Shown piece after piece: positions 8,715 through 17,429 of a stretch of DNA of 64,000 nucleotides. Under the pieces are notes generated by a model. The model was given only the letters and a program-made list of their open reading frames with translations. It made no database searches and was not told the DNA's origin. The stretch lies in assembly GCA_964596775.1 (NCBI GenBank), contig CAZQVN010000001.1, positions 1-64,000 of the forward strand. Direction: 5' to 3'. Source of the stretch: CAZQVN01 sp964596775 (GTDB lineage Bacteria > Eisenbacteria > RBG-16-71-46 > JABDJR01 > JAWXBZ01). The position numbers and the translations under genes were made by a program. How positions within the stretch are numbered: the first letter of the stretch is position 1; the number at the start of each line of letters is the position of its first letter.

Positions 8715-8814
8715 NNNNNNNNNNNNNNNNNNNNNNNNNNNNNNNNNNNNNNNNNNNNNNNNNNNNNNNNNNNNNNNNNNNNNNNNNNNNNNNNNNNNNN
8801 NNNNNNNNNNNNNN
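8715..8814. other. Assembly gap (100 N) between duplicated 55-bp contig ends
   Basis: The 55 bases before the gap (8660-8714) are identical to the 55 after it (8815-8869). Both copies contain the start of the VOC gene. The two contigs overlap by one 55-mer, so the real sequence is continuous and about 155 bases of this window are artificial. Confidence 0.9.
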
Positions 8815-8820
8815 GGCCCC

Positions 8821-9198
8821 ATGGAATTGAGCGACCTCACCCCCATGCTCCGCACCTGGGACATTCCGGCCACGATCGCGTTCTATACCGACGTGCTCGG
8901 GTTCCACTGCGAGGCCTACGAGGAGGAATGGGGCTGGGCCCTCCTCATCCGCGACGAAATCCCGCTCATGTTCTCCGGACCGAACGAGCATCTCCCGGAA
9001 ACGGAGGCGGCATTCACCGGTTCGTTCTACTTCCGGACGGAGGACGTGGACGAGCTCTGGGAGTCGCTGAAGGACAAGGCCCGCGTCTGCTACCCGCTCG
9101 AGGACTTCGATCACGGCATGCGCGAGTTCGCGATCTTCGACAACAACGGCTACATGCTGCAGTTCGGCCGGCCGATCGGCGACGACGACGATGGCTGA
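8821..9198 (+). CDS. VOC (glyoxalase/bleomycin-resistance fold) protein
   Basis: A 125-residue single VOC module: LRTWDIPATIAFYTDVLGF at the N-terminus, and REFAIFDNNGYMLQFGRPI at the C-terminal metal-site strand (Glu normally there is replaced by Gln in LQFG). Members are small metal-dependent or binding proteins; the substrate cannot be told from sequence. The gene is complete to the right of the gap, and a duplicate of its first codons (from 8666) lies to the left as an assembly artefact. With the gap collapsed the start is six bases after the ETF-QO stop. The last eight bases overlap the acetyltransferase gene, suggesting one operon. Confidence 0.85.
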   Translation: MELSDLTPMLRTWDIPATIAFYTDVLGFHCEAYEEEWGWALLIRDEIPLMFSGPNEHLPETEAAFTGSFYFRTEDVDELWESLKDKARVCYPLEDFDHGMREFAIFDNNGYMLQFGRPIGDDDDG

Positions 9199-9670
9199 GC
9201 CGGCCCCGGTCACAAGGGACAGCCCGGTGACGCTCCGCGAGGTCACCGCCGACACCGTGCGCGCGATCTGCCGCCTGGCGGTCCGCCCGGACCAGGCGCA
9301 GTTCGTGGCGAACAACGCGGTGTCCATCGCCGAGGCCCACTTTGCGCCGTACGCCTGGTTCCGCGCCATCTACGCCGGCGAAACCCCGGTCGGTTTCGTG
9401 ATGGTGTCCGACCGGCCCGAAATGCCCGACTACTTTCTCTGGCGGTTCATGATCGACGCCCGGTACCAGAAGATGGGGTTCGGCCGCACCGCGCTCGAGC
9501 AGGTGATTGCCCGCATCCGCACCCGCCCCGGCGCCGTGAAATTCGAGACGAGCATCGTTCCCGGCGAGGGAACGCCCCAGGGGTTCTACGAAAGCCTGGG
9601 CTTCCGCCTCACCGGCGACGTCGAGGAGGGGGAACTGGTGATGCGGCTGGACCTCGTCCCGCCGGCCTGA
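9191..9670 (+). CDS. GNAT acetyltransferase, spermidine-acetyltransferase-like
   Basis: A 159-residue GNAT protein. The N-terminus TLREVTADTVRAICRLAV and the strand pair PVGFVMVSDRP...YFLWRFMIDARYQ are typical of the PaiA/BltD-like polyamine acetyltransferase branch. The acetyl-CoA loop is QKMGFGRTAL (Q/R-x-x-G-x-G/A pattern), and the end is GFYESLGFRLTGDVEEGELVM. The substrate assignment is by resemblance only. It starts inside the VOC gene (eight-base overlap) and is followed after five bases by the EamA transporter, so the three are probably co-transcribed. Confidence 0.82.
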   Translation: MAEPAPVTRDSPVTLREVTADTVRAICRLAVRPDQAQFVANNAVSIAEAHFAPYAWFRAIYAGETPVGFVMVSDRPEMPDYFLWRFMIDARYQKMGFGRTALEQVIARIRTRPGAVKFETSIVPGEGTPQGFYESLGFRLTGDVEEGELVMRLDLVPPA

Positions 9671-9675
9671 CCCGG

Positions 9676-10563
9676 GTGACCGCCCGATCGCTCCTCGCTC
9701 CCCGGCTGGCCGCGTTTGCGGCGGTCGTGTTCTGGGGCGTCTCGTTCGTGGCCAGCAAGGCGGCGCTCGCCGAGCTGACACCGGTCACGCTGCTGTTCCT
9801 GCGCTTCACGCTCGGCGTGGCGTCGCTCTACCTGATCCTCAAGGCGCGCGGCCGGCCGCTCACGGTTCCGAGATCCTCGTGGGGTTTCCTCGTCGCCCTC
9901 GGATTCATCGGCGTGTTCTTTCATCACATGGTGCAGGTTCACGGACTGGCCCTCACGACCGCGGTCCGGACCGGCTGGCTGATCGGACTCATCCCGATCT
10001 GGTCGGCCGTTCTCTCGGCGCTGTTCCTCGGCGAAAGTTTCGGGGTGCGAAAGACCCTGGGTCTCCTTCTGGGCACCGCCGGGGCGATCCTCGTCATCAC
10101 CCGCGGCGACCTCTCGCCGGCCGTTTTCGCGCTTCCATCCACCCGCGGCGACCTCCTCGTCCTGGTCAGCACGGTGAACTGGGCCGTGTACACGATCCTT
10201 GCAAGGAAAATGCCGCCGGACCTCGGCAGCGGCCGGGCCACCGCCGCGATGATGCTGGCCGGCTGGGTCCTGCTCATCCCGTTCTTCGTTGCCGCCTCCG
10301 GGTGGACCGAACTGGCGGCCGCGTCCCCGTCCACCTGGCTGGCCGTGGCGTTCCTCGGGATCGGTTGCTCCGGGCTCGGCTACCTGTTCTGGTCGGCGGC
10401 CCTGGAACGGATCGAGGCCTCGCAGGTGGCCGCCTTTCTCCACATCGAGCCCCTGGTCACCCTCCTGGCGGCGGTGACGCTCCTCGGGGAACCGGTGGCG
10501 GCCACGACGATTGCGGGGGGGCTCCTGGTCCTTGCCGGCGTCCTGATCGTGCAACGGGGCTGA
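9676..10563 (+). CDS. EamA/DMT-family transporter
   Basis: A 295-residue inner-membrane protein with about ten hydrophobic helices in two homologous halves, each an EamA unit. The first begins LAAFAAVVFWGVSFVASKAAL and the second begins after DLLVLVSTVNWAVYTILAR. The motif EPLVTLLAAVTLLGEP near the end is typical of the second EamA repeat. Such proteins export metabolites or amino acids; the substrate is not predictable. The start is a GTG five bases after the acetyltransferase stop, supporting coupled translation. Confidence 0.88.
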   Translation: MTARSLLAPRLAAFAAVVFWGVSFVASKAALAELTPVTLLFLRFTLGVASLYLILKARGRPLTVPRSSWGFLVALGFIGVFFHHMVQVHGLALTTAVRTGWLIGLIPIWSAVLSALFLGESFGVRKTLGLLLGTAGAILVITRGDLSPAVFALPSTRGDLLVLVSTVNWAVYTILARKMPPDLGSGRATAAMMLAGWVLLIPFFVAASGWTELAAASPSTWLAVAFLGIGCSGLGYLFWSAALERIEASQVAAFLHIEPLVTLLAAVTLLGEPVAATTIAGGLLVLAGVLIVQRG

Positions 10564-10797
10564 CGGCGGCCGGCGGCCCCGCACGACCTTCAGCTGCCAC
10601 GTCCGGGGCCCGGCAGCCGGCCGGGCAGGGAGGCGGGACAACCGGTTCCTTTCCTGTTGCGTTCCCCCGGCGTGTGCTAACCTTCATGACTGTCTCCGCT
10701 GAAATGGTTCCATGAGGGGGCGCCTGCACCGGCCTTGCACTCCGTTGTCTCCGCCTCCATTCCCCGACGCCATGCGTGCCTGGCCGTGAGCACAGTG

Positions 10798-12852
10798 ATG
10801 GACGACTTTCAGGACAAGCTTCAAAGCGCGCTCGGAAAACGATACGAGATCAAGCGGCAGATCGGCCGCGGCGGCTTCTCGCGCGTTTTTCTCGCCCGTG
10901 ACACGCTCCTGTCCATCGATGTGGCCATCAAGGCGCTGGTCCAGCGCGACCGCTACGTTCCGTCCTTCGGCGATTCCACCGGCGTCACCCAGGCTTCCCT
11001 CGACGACTTTCACACGATGTTCCTCAAGGAAGCCCGCATCGTGGCCGGGCTGTCGCACCCGAACATCGTGCGTGTCTTCGAGGCCGGCGAGAACGCCGAA
11101 CTGGCCTGGATCATCATGCTGTACATCGACGGCGACACGCTGACCCAGCGGGTCCGCAAGAACCCCGACGCGTCGCTGCCGTGGATCATGAACGTGCTGC
11201 ACAAGACGGCCATGGCCCTGAGCAGGGCGCACTCCCGCGGAATCGTCCATCGCGACGTGAAGCCCGACAACATCCTGATCGAAAGCGGCACCGACGACGT
11301 GTACGTCACCGACTTCGGCCTGGCCAAGTGGGAGCTCGAGGACGCGCAGGCGCTCGACCAGTCCGGCGAAATCCGCGGAACGCTGCCGTTCATGTCGCCG
11401 GAGCAGTGTCTCGGCGAGGAGGCGGACGTCCGGTCCGACATCTACTCGCTCGGGCTCGTGGCCTATTTCCTCCTGACCGGCGAACAGGCCATCACCGGAA
11501 AGAACCGGGCGGAGTTTCAGCGCTTCCATTACGAAAAACGAACCGTTCCGCTGGACACGTTCAAGTACCCGATCCCCTCCTCGCTCCGCGATGCGCTCGC
11601 GAAGGCCCTGTCGCCGGACCCCGCGGACCGCTTCCAGAAGATGGAGGACTTCGGAGAGGCCCTCCGCTTCGTGGAAACCTCGAAGAAAACGGTGCCGCCG
11701 ACGGTCCAGAACCTGTTCTGGCACCTGAAACTCAGCTTCCTCACGATGACGATCGGCCTGATGGCTCTCGGGTTCGTGGGCTACGAGCGCGTCCACGAGT
11801 CGTTCCGCGTCCTCGCCGGAGGGCTGGTCATGCTCAATGCCCTCGCCGCGTTCGAGCGGGCCCGGCGCAAGGGGGTCACCTGGACGATGGTGCGCAACGG
11901 GCTCTGCCTCGAGCGCGCCGAACGGCTGGCCGAAAGCACGAACGCGGTTCCCGGCATCGGGGCGGTCACCATCGTCGCCTATCTCGCGATCATGATCGTG
12001 GCGGTGATCAAGGGCGCGCCGGACAAGGAACTGCACCTGGTCAACCTTGCGCTGCTGTCCGGCGGGGCATTCGGCATCCTGGTGACGCTCCTCCTGTTTC
12101 ACCGCCTGGAGAACAACCGGTTCGCCGCGGCCGTGTTCGCGCGGCGCTCCATCAAGTTCATCCTCGTCGGCATCCCGCTGAGCCTCGCCGTCGGGTCCAT
12201 GGTCGCGTTCCGTCATCCGGATTCCAGCCTGCCGTGGCAGGAACTGCTGCTGGTCGTGGCCGCCTGCGGCTGGGGCGGTTTCCTGCTCGAGGTGCGCGGT
12301 GCCCAGTGGCACCTGCCGGAGGACGAGCCGTCCAGCTGGTGGATCCCCTACTGGCTCGACGTGACGGGATCGTTCCTGTTTGCCCGCTTCATCCCGCGCT
12401 GGCCGTTCATCAGGAGGGTCTGCAAACCCGTGGCCATCAACAGCGTCCAGGGGGTCCTGCGGGAGGTGAAGAGCCTGCGGCGAAAGTCCGACAGGCTCGC
12501 CCGGCGCCACCTGAGCGACGTTTCGTTTGCCCGCCGGCAGTACCTGGACCGGATCCAGGAGGTCGCGGGGCGTCTGATCCACGAGTCGGACGCGCTGCGC
12601 CAGCAGATATTCCGGGCGATCCAGCTGAATCACGGACTGACGCTGACGAAGCCCGACTCCAGCCGGCGTCCCGCGCTGTCCGAGCAGCTCCAGGACGTCC
12701 GGACCCGGCTGAAGGACATCCACGCGCGGATCCACCGCGGCATGGAACTCCTCGAAGCGATGAATCATTCGCTCGAGTCCGGCGATTACCCGGGCCTTTC
12801 ACGGGTGATGATGGATGCCGAGGGGTGGGCGAAGGAATCGCCCCGCGCGTGA
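10798..12852 (+). CDS. Membrane-anchored Ser/Thr protein kinase
   Basis: A 684-residue Hanks-type kinase. Gly-rich loop GRGGFSRVF is at 23-31, with Lys45 in AIKAL, HRDVKPDN at 151-158, DFGLAKW from 172 and MSPEQCLGEEADVRSDIYSLG closing the activation segment. The region 305-500 holds six or so hydrophobic helices (LSFLTMTIGLMALGFVGY onward), followed by an Arg/Lys-rich cytoplasmic coiled coil to the C-terminus. Most bacterial kinases have a single helix, so the multi-helix part may itself sense the membrane. The start at ATG 10798 leaves a leader of about 110 bases after an extended -10 (TGC-TAACCT, 10675-10683). Its stop overlaps the next gene, which is followed by an FHA phosphatase. Confidence 0.92.
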   Translation: MDDFQDKLQSALGKRYEIKRQIGRGGFSRVFLARDTLLSIDVAIKALVQRDRYVPSFGDSTGVTQASLDDFHTMFLKEARIVAGLSHPNIVRVFEAGENAELAWIIMLYIDGDTLTQRVRKNPDASLPWIMNVLHKTAMALSRAHSRGIVHRDVKPDNILIESGTDDVYVTDFGLAKWELEDAQALDQSGEIRGTLPFMSPEQCLGEEADVRSDIYSLGLVAYFLLTGEQAITGKNRAEFQRFHYEKRTVPLDTFKYPIPSSLRDALAKALSPDPADRFQKMEDFGEALRFVETSKKTVPPTVQNLFWHLKLSFLTMTIGLMALGFVGYERVHESFRVLAGGLVMLNALAAFERARRKGVTWTMVRNGLCLERAERLAESTNAVPGIGAVTIVAYLAIMIVAVIKGAPDKELHLVNLALLSGGAFGILVTLLLFHRLENNRFAAAVFARRSIKFILVGIPLSLAVGSMVAFRHPDSSLPWQELLLVVAACGWGGFLLEVRGAQWHLPEDEPSSWWIPYWLDVTGSFLFARFIPRWPFIRRVCKPVAINSVQGVLREVKSLRRKSDRLARRHLSDVSFARRQYLDRIQEVAGRLIHESDALRQQIFRAIQLNHGLTLTKPDSSRRPALSEQLQDVRTRLKDIHARIHRGMELLEAMNHSLESGDYPGLSRVMMDAEGWAKESPRA

Positions 12853-13394
12853 TACCGGTACTCATCCGGACGCCGGTTCCCTCCGATGAGGCGGAGTTCC
12901 TGCGCGAAGTCCGGGCCAGCCGCGACCTCCATCAACCGTGGGTCAGTCCGCCGGAGGACTCCGCGGCGTTCCAGGCCTTCGTCAGGCGCCGGGATACCGG
13001 CCGGTTCCTCCCCTGGCTCGTCTGCCGGGCCGATTCGGGCGCCATTTCCGGCGTCGTCAACGCGAGCGAGGTGGTTCGGGGGAACTTTCTGAGCGCCTAT
13101 CTCGGCTATTACGCTTTCGCGTCCGCCGCCGGTCGCGGTATCATGTTCGCCGGCTTGAGTCTCGCTCTCCGGGAGCTGTTCCTGGTCGAGCGCCTGCACC
13201 GTATCGAGGCGAACATCCAGCCCGGAAACACCCGCTCCCGGCACCTGGTCGAGAGGCTGGGTTTTCGCCGCGAGGGCTTTTCCCCGAAGTATCTGAAGAT
13301 CGGAGGAGAGTGGCGGGATCACGAACGATGGGCGATGCTCGCCGAAGAGTGGACCACCGCTCCAGACCCGGTTCGGAGATCGATGACTTCATGA
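12849..13394 (+). CDS. RimJ/RimL-type GNAT acetyltransferase
   Basis: A 181-residue protein starting at GTG 12849, overlapping the kinase stop (GTGA). It reads as a RimJ/RimL-family N-acetyltransferase: IRTPVPSDEAEFLREVRASR, LHQPWVSPP, SGVVNASEVVRG, LGYYAFASAAGRGIMFAGLS (acetyl-CoA loop region), RIEANIQPGNTRSRHLVERL and GFRREGFSPKYLKIGG. These enzymes acetylate N-terminal residues of ribosomal or other proteins, or small amines. Its last bases overlap the ATG of the FHA-GAF-PP2C gene, so kinase, acetyltransferase and phosphatase form one coupled operon; the acetyltransferase may modify a protein in the same pathway. Confidence 0.85.
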   Translation: MIPVLIRTPVPSDEAEFLREVRASRDLHQPWVSPPEDSAAFQAFVRRRDTGRFLPWLVCRADSGAISGVVNASEVVRGNFLSAYLGYYAFASAAGRGIMFAGLSLALRELFLVERLHRIEANIQPGNTRSRHLVERLGFRREGFSPKYLKIGGEWRDHERWAMLAEEWTTAPDPVRRSMTS

Positions 13395-15013
13395 AGATCT
13401 ACCTGTCAGGCACGATCAACGGAGAGTTCCGCAACTGGCCCCTCACCGACTCGCCGGTCGCGATCGGGCGCTCGTCGAAGAACGCCGTCCAGCTGATCGA
13501 CGCCACGGTGTCCAAGGATCATGCGGAAATCTTCAAGGAAGACGGCCTGTGGCACCTGCGCGACCTCAAGAGCCGCAACGGAACGCGGGTCAACGGGCTG
13601 CAGATCGACGGCAGCGTCGAGCTGAAACCCGGCGACCGCCTGGAAATCGGCCACGTGCCGCTCCAGGTCACCGACGGCGAGCCGGTTCCGGAAACCGTGC
13701 TGTCCAACTCCGTCAGCCTGAGTTCGTCGCTGCGGATTCCGGTCAACCAGATCCTGAAAAGCAGCACCGAACCGCGTGTCCAGACCGGCAACGTGATGAG
13801 CATTCTCACCGAGGCCGGCCAGCTGCTCATTCTCCCCCGCCCGCTGCGCGAAACCTGCGAGGAGATCCTGAAGATCGTGGAGCGCGCGGTCCCGGCCACC
13901 CGACTCATGCTTCTGCTGAAGCCCTCGCCGAAGTCGGAGCTGAAACAGATGGCGGGCCGGTTCAAGGGCGGCACGGCCACCCAGCCGCTGGCCCTGTCCA
14001 ACACGATCCTGAACACCGTCCTCGAGGAGAACACCTCCGTCCTCACCACGGACGCCACGGCGGATCCCCGCTTCCAGGGGCAGCAGAGCATCGTCGCCCA
14101 GGCGGTCCACTCCGCGATCGCGGTGCCGCTGTTCGACAACGAAAGCGTTCTCGGGATTCTCTACGCGGACAGCAACGACTTCCGGACCCGCTACACGCAG
14201 GACAACCTCGAAGTAATGACGCTGCTGGCCAACATGGCCGCGGTCAAGATCACGAACGCCCGGCTTCTCGAAACGGAGCAGGCCCGCCTGCGCATGGCCC
14301 AGGAGCTGAATACGGCCACCGCCATCCAGCGCAGTCTTCTTCCGCCCGCGCCGGTGATCGACGGCTACAGCCTCAAGGTGTTTCTGGAAACGTGCCACGA
14401 GGTCGGCGGGGATCTCTACGACTTCCACCAGCGCTCGGACGGAATCGTCTACTTTCTGCTCGGCGACGTGTCCGGCAAGGGGATGGGCGCGGCCATGCTG
14501 ATGTCCTCCGTCATGACCACCGCCCGCGCCATGTACGACGATCGCGGCGACCCGGTCGACATCGTCCGCCGCCTCAATGCGATCATCCACCGGAGCACCG
14601 ATCCCGGCCACTTCCTGACCGCCTTCCTCGGGGCGCTGAACCCGGCCACCGGGGAGATCCGCTACGTCAACGCCGGCCACAATCCGCCCTACCTGCTCGT
14701 CGGCTCCGAACTCACCGAGATCGAGGCCACCGGCGTCCCGATCGGCATGCTCCCGGACTTTCCCTACACGGAAGGAAGCTTCACGATGCCCGCCGGTTCG
14801 CTGTTCACGCTTTTCACCGACGGCGTTCCCGAGGCGTGCCGCAACGAAAAGGAGTTCTTCGACGAGGAGAGGCTGATGGGCATTCTCAAGAAACTCGGGG
14901 GAACTCTCTCCGTGGAGGACATGAGCGCGGCGATCATCACCAGCGTCGACGAATTCCTCGCCGGAGAACACCGCGGTGACGACCTGACGCTGATGCTGAT
15001 CCGGCGGGGCTAG
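13391..15013 (+). CDS. FHA-GAF-PP2C (SpoIIE-type) protein phosphatase
   Basis: A 540-residue soluble signalling protein. An FHA domain (about 5-95) has GRS (26-28), SKDH (41-44) and SRNG (61-64). A GAF domain follows (about 150-300, ending in MTLLANMAAVKITNARLLE). The SpoIIE/RsbU-type PP2C domain (about 310-540) starts AIQRSLLPPAPVIDGY. Metal-binding Asp lie in VGGDLYDF (Asp341) and GDVSGKG (Asp359), and the DDLTLMLI motif closes the domain. RsbU-like phosphatases dephosphorylate anti-sigma antagonists, but no such partner lies nearby. The FHA domain probably docks on a phosphorylated kinase; the kinase two genes upstream is the obvious candidate. The start ATG overlaps the acetyltransferase stop (ATGA). 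Confidence 0.92.
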   Translation: MKIYLSGTINGEFRNWPLTDSPVAIGRSSKNAVQLIDATVSKDHAEIFKEDGLWHLRDLKSRNGTRVNGLQIDGSVELKPGDRLEIGHVPLQVTDGEPVPETVLSNSVSLSSSLRIPVNQILKSSTEPRVQTGNVMSILTEAGQLLILPRPLRETCEEILKIVERAVPATRLMLLLKPSPKSELKQMAGRFKGGTATQPLALSNTILNTVLEENTSVLTTDATADPRFQGQQSIVAQAVHSAIAVPLFDNESVLGILYADSNDFRTRYTQDNLEVMTLLANMAAVKITNARLLETEQARLRMAQELNTATAIQRSLLPPAPVIDGYSLKVFLETCHEVGGDLYDFHQRSDGIVYFLLGDVSGKGMGAAMLMSSVMTTARAMYDDRGDPVDIVRRLNAIIHRSTDPGHFLTAFLGALNPATGEIRYVNAGHNPPYLLVGSELTEIEATGVPIGMLPDFPYTEGSFTMPAGSLFTLFTDGVPEACRNEKEFFDEERLMGILKKLGGTLSVEDMSAAIITSVDEFLAGEHRGDDLTLMLIRRG

Positions 15014-15088
15014 GACGCTCCGACCGCCGAAAGGCACCGGTCGTTGCGAGCCGGCCTCGATCGCAAGCACGGTCGACCCCGCGAACCC

Positions 15089-15108
15089 GCCCCGGGCGCA
15101 CCCGGGGC
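15089..15108. terminator. Hairpin between convergent genes
   Basis: Perfect 8-bp stem GCCCCGGG with a four-base loop and CCCGGGGC, lying between the ends of the phosphatase (+) and the propeller protein (-). There is no T-run on either side, so it is at best a weak or factor-assisted bidirectional terminator. Confidence 0.35.
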
Positions 15109-15116
15109 ATCCGGCA

Positions 15117-16220
15117 TCACTCCTCCTCGAACTCCACCAGCCAGTAGCGGCCGGGAAACCGCCCGCCGGTCGGCGTGCCGCCGTCGGCGATCAGGAACGT
15201 CCGGTCGCCGGACCAGATCGGAGCCCCGCGCCATGTGCCCGTCTGCGGCGTCAGCTGGAAGACCTCCGTGCCGCCCGGGGTCAGGAGCCAGACTCCCCCG
15301 CTTCCCTGGACACCGCCCCCGCGCGACGGGAGCAGCGGTACCGCGATCCACTGGCTCCGGGGCGACCAGATCGCCACATCCTCCTCGTGCCCGCTTCCGG
15401 GGCGCCCGTCTTCGGTGAGGGGCACGGTGACCTTGTCGTTGACGATCCGCGAATAGACATGCAGCTGGCGGGCGGACGTGCCTTCGCCCGCGGCATAGCC
15501 GACGAGCGCGATGCGCGCCCCGTCACGCGACCACCCTCCTTCGGACGGCACCCAGGTCCGCAGGGGCGCCACCCAGCGGAACTCTCCGGCCAGCAGGTCT
15601 TCGAGCCCCACCGGCTGATGCATTTCCAGGTTTCGCGTGGGCCCCGGATTCAGCGTGTCCACTCCGACGCAGACGACGGCGTCGCCGCTCGGCGCTACGA
15701 GAGGTCGCTGGCAGCCGAACATGTACAGTTTCGGCAGCGGCGCGTTCAGCGTGTACTTGAACACGGACGGGGTTCCGACCGAGTCGTCGAGGATGTCCTG
15801 GTAGAGAAAGGACGTGCCGTCGCCGAACCAGGACACATGGGGATCGGGATCCGAAACGGGAAACAGTTCCCTCCAGGCCACCTTCGGAAGCGTGGCCGAC
15901 TGGAGGTGAATGACGCGGGCGGAATCCCGTTCGGTGGCGAGCAGGGTGCGACCGTCCGGACCGATCGAGAGGAACTCGCCGCGGCCGTTGACGCCGACCG
16001 AGTGGGAACTGCGCGTGCCCTGTTTCAGGTCGACACGATGGAGAACCTGCGCCCCGAGGGAATCCACCCCGACCGACACGTAGGCGCTGTCCTTCCAGGC
16101 GACGATCCGGCCGGGAACGTCGTCGATGGGAACCTGCCCGGAAACGCGGGGAGCGGCCGGCGCGGCGGAGGCGCCGACAAGCAGCAGCAACAGGGGAAGC
16201 AGGAGCGAAAGGCGGCGCAC
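15117..16220 (-). CDS. Secreted TolB/PD40-like propeller protein
   Basis: A 367-residue exported protein. The signal peptide MRRLSLLLPLLLLLVGASAA is followed by repeated propeller-type blades: GRGEFLSIGPDGRTLLATE, PHVSWFGDGTSFLYQDI, PSEGGWSRDGARIALVGY, EEDVAIWSPRSQWIAVPL and WRGAPIWSGDRTFLIADGG. The 'x-W-S-x-D-G' turns are those of PD40/WD40-like beta-propellers, as in TolB. The GTG at 16220, two bases after the threonine dehydrogenase stop, gives a clean signal peptide; a TTG at 16226 is the alternative. It is the second gene of an operon with tdh, but no metabolic link is evident. Confidence 0.75.
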   Translation of the reverse strand: MRRLSLLLPLLLLLVGASAAPAAPRVSGQVPIDDVPGRIVAWKDSAYVSVGVDSLGAQVLHRVDLKQGTRSSHSVGVNGRGEFLSIGPDGRTLLATERDSARVIHLQSATLPKVAWRELFPVSDPDPHVSWFGDGTSFLYQDILDDSVGTPSVFKYTLNAPLPKLYMFGCQRPLVAPSGDAVVCVGVDTLNPGPTRNLEMHQPVGLEDLLAGEFRWVAPLRTWVPSEGGWSRDGARIALVGYAAGEGTSARQLHVYSRIVNDKVTVPLTEDGRPGSGHEEDVAIWSPRSQWIAVPLLPSRGGGVQGSGGVWLLTPGGTEVFQLTPQTGTWRGAPIWSGDRTFLIADGGTPTGGRFPGRYWLVEFEEE

Positions 16221-16222
16221 GT

Positions 16223-17308
16223 TCAAGGGGTCAGGACGACCTTGCCGGACTTGCCTTCGGTCATGGCCGCGAATCCGTCTTCGAAGTTTTCCAGCGGCAG
16301 CTCGTGAGTGATCACGCCGGAGAGGTCGAGGCCGCGGTCGGTGATCAGGGCGGTTCCCTGGTACCAGGTTTCGTACATGCGCCGCCCGATGACGCCGTGC
16401 ATCGAGATCCCCTTGAAGATGATGTCCTTCGTCACGTCGATCTCGTAGGGAGCCTTGGACAGGCCGAGCAGGCCGATCCAGCCGCCGCCCTTGAGCAGGC
16501 GAAGCCCCATGTTGACCGCCGCGGGCGCCCCGGACATTTCCAGGACCGCATCCACGCCCTCGCCGCCCGTGGCCTTGAGAATGGCTTCCTCCGCGCCCGG
16601 CTTGTCCACCCGGAACACGTGATCGGCGCCCAGCTTTCGCGCCATGTCGAGCTTGATGTCGATGACGTCGGTGGCGAACACCCGCGCCGCACCGGCGGCC
16701 TTGGCCACCGCGATGGAAAACAGGCCGATCGGGCCGCAGCCCGTCACCAGGACCTGGCGGGCGGCCACCGGCCCCTGGAAGACCGTGTGCACGGCATTGC
16801 CGTACGGCTCGAGAATCGTCCCGATCCGCGCGGGGATGTTCTCGGGGAGCGGCCAGCAGTTCGAGGCGGGAATGGCGAGATACTCCGCCCAGCAGCCGGG
16901 AACGTCGACACCGATGATCTTCGTGTTGACGCAGACGTGAGCCATGCCGGTCCGGCAGGGATGGCAGACCCCGCAGACGATGTGCGTTTCCACCGCGACC
17001 CTCTGGCCGATCGGCAGCCCTTCCACCGCCGAACCCAGGGCCACAACGCGCCCGCAGCACTCGTGACCGATCACGAGGGGCGGACGGATCCGGTTTTCCG
17101 CCCAGGAATTCCAGTTGTAGATGTGAAGGTCGGTCCCGCAGATGGACGTGGCCTCGATCTTCAGCAGGACGTCGTTGGGACCGATTTCCGGGACCGGGAT
17201 TTCGCGGAGAGCCAGCCCCGGAGCCGCGGTTTCCTTGACGATGGCCTTCATGGTGCTGGGGATGGAAACCCGGTCGGTGCCGGCTTTTTCGGGCGCTGTG
17301 ATGGACAT
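16223..17308 (-). CDS. tdh: L-threonine 3-dehydrogenase (zinc alcohol dehydrogenase family)
   Basis: A 361-residue medium-chain dehydrogenase that oxidises L-threonine to 2-amino-3-ketobutyrate with NAD. The family signature ATSICGTDLHIYNWNSWAE carries the catalytic zinc Cys; GHECCGRVVALG gives the His-Glu pair. The structural-zinc cysteines are in CGVCHPCRTGMAHVC. The Rossmann motif VTGCGPIGLFSIAVAKAAGA is followed by FATDVIDIKLDMARKLGA. The Trp-Asn-Ser context of the first motif is typical of Tdh rather than general alcohol dehydrogenases. About 18 extra residues precede the usual start (MKAIVKE). It is transcribed from a promoter that makes the mRNA leaderless. No kbl (glycine C-acetyltransferase) gene is nearby. 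Confidence 0.9.
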   Translation of the reverse strand: MSITAPEKAGTDRVSIPSTMKAIVKETAAPGLALREIPVPEIGPNDVLLKIEATSICGTDLHIYNWNSWAENRIRPPLVIGHECCGRVVALGSAVEGLPIGQRVAVETHIVCGVCHPCRTGMAHVCVNTKIIGVDVPGCWAEYLAIPASNCWPLPENIPARIGTILEPYGNAVHTVFQGPVAARQVLVTGCGPIGLFSIAVAKAAGAARVFATDVIDIKLDMARKLGADHVFRVDKPGAEEAILKATGGEGVDAVLEMSGAPAAVNMGLRLLKGGGWIGLLGLSKAPYEIDVTKDIIFKGISMHGVIGRRMYETWYQGTALITDRGLDLSGVITHELPLENFEDGFAAMTEGKSGKVVLTP

Positions 17309-17314
17309 GCGTGA

Positions 17315-17343
17315 AGGGTATCACCCCGCGGAACGCCGGGCAA
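17315..17343 (-). promoter_or_regulatory. Promoter of tdh, leaderless start
   Basis: On the minus strand TTGCCC (17343-17338) is followed after 17 bases by TACCCT (17320-17315), which ends six bases before the tdh ATG. No ribosome binding site precedes the gene. Confidence 0.5.
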
Positions 17344-17429
17344 TGGCGTCCACTCGGGGTCGTTCGCCGGAACGGTGATGTTGCGGCCGTTTGACGACCC
17401 GCCGGCCGCCCCCCCGACGATGCGCGGGC

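Noticed and set aside
8660..8869. 55-bp direct repeats flanking the gap as ends of a mobile element
   Set aside because: The repeat is the start of the VOC gene itself, a second gap has the same exact length of overlap, and no transposase is present. Assembly overlap explains both.
10684..12768. 694-codon open frame on the minus strand opposite the kinase gene
   Set aside because: Shadow frame; composition is Arg/His/Asp/Glu/Val biased, as in other antisense frames here.
13406..15070. 554-codon open frame on the minus strand opposite the FHA-GAF-PP2C gene
   Set aside because: Shadow frame of a strongly conserved coding sequence; no domains and no ribosome site.
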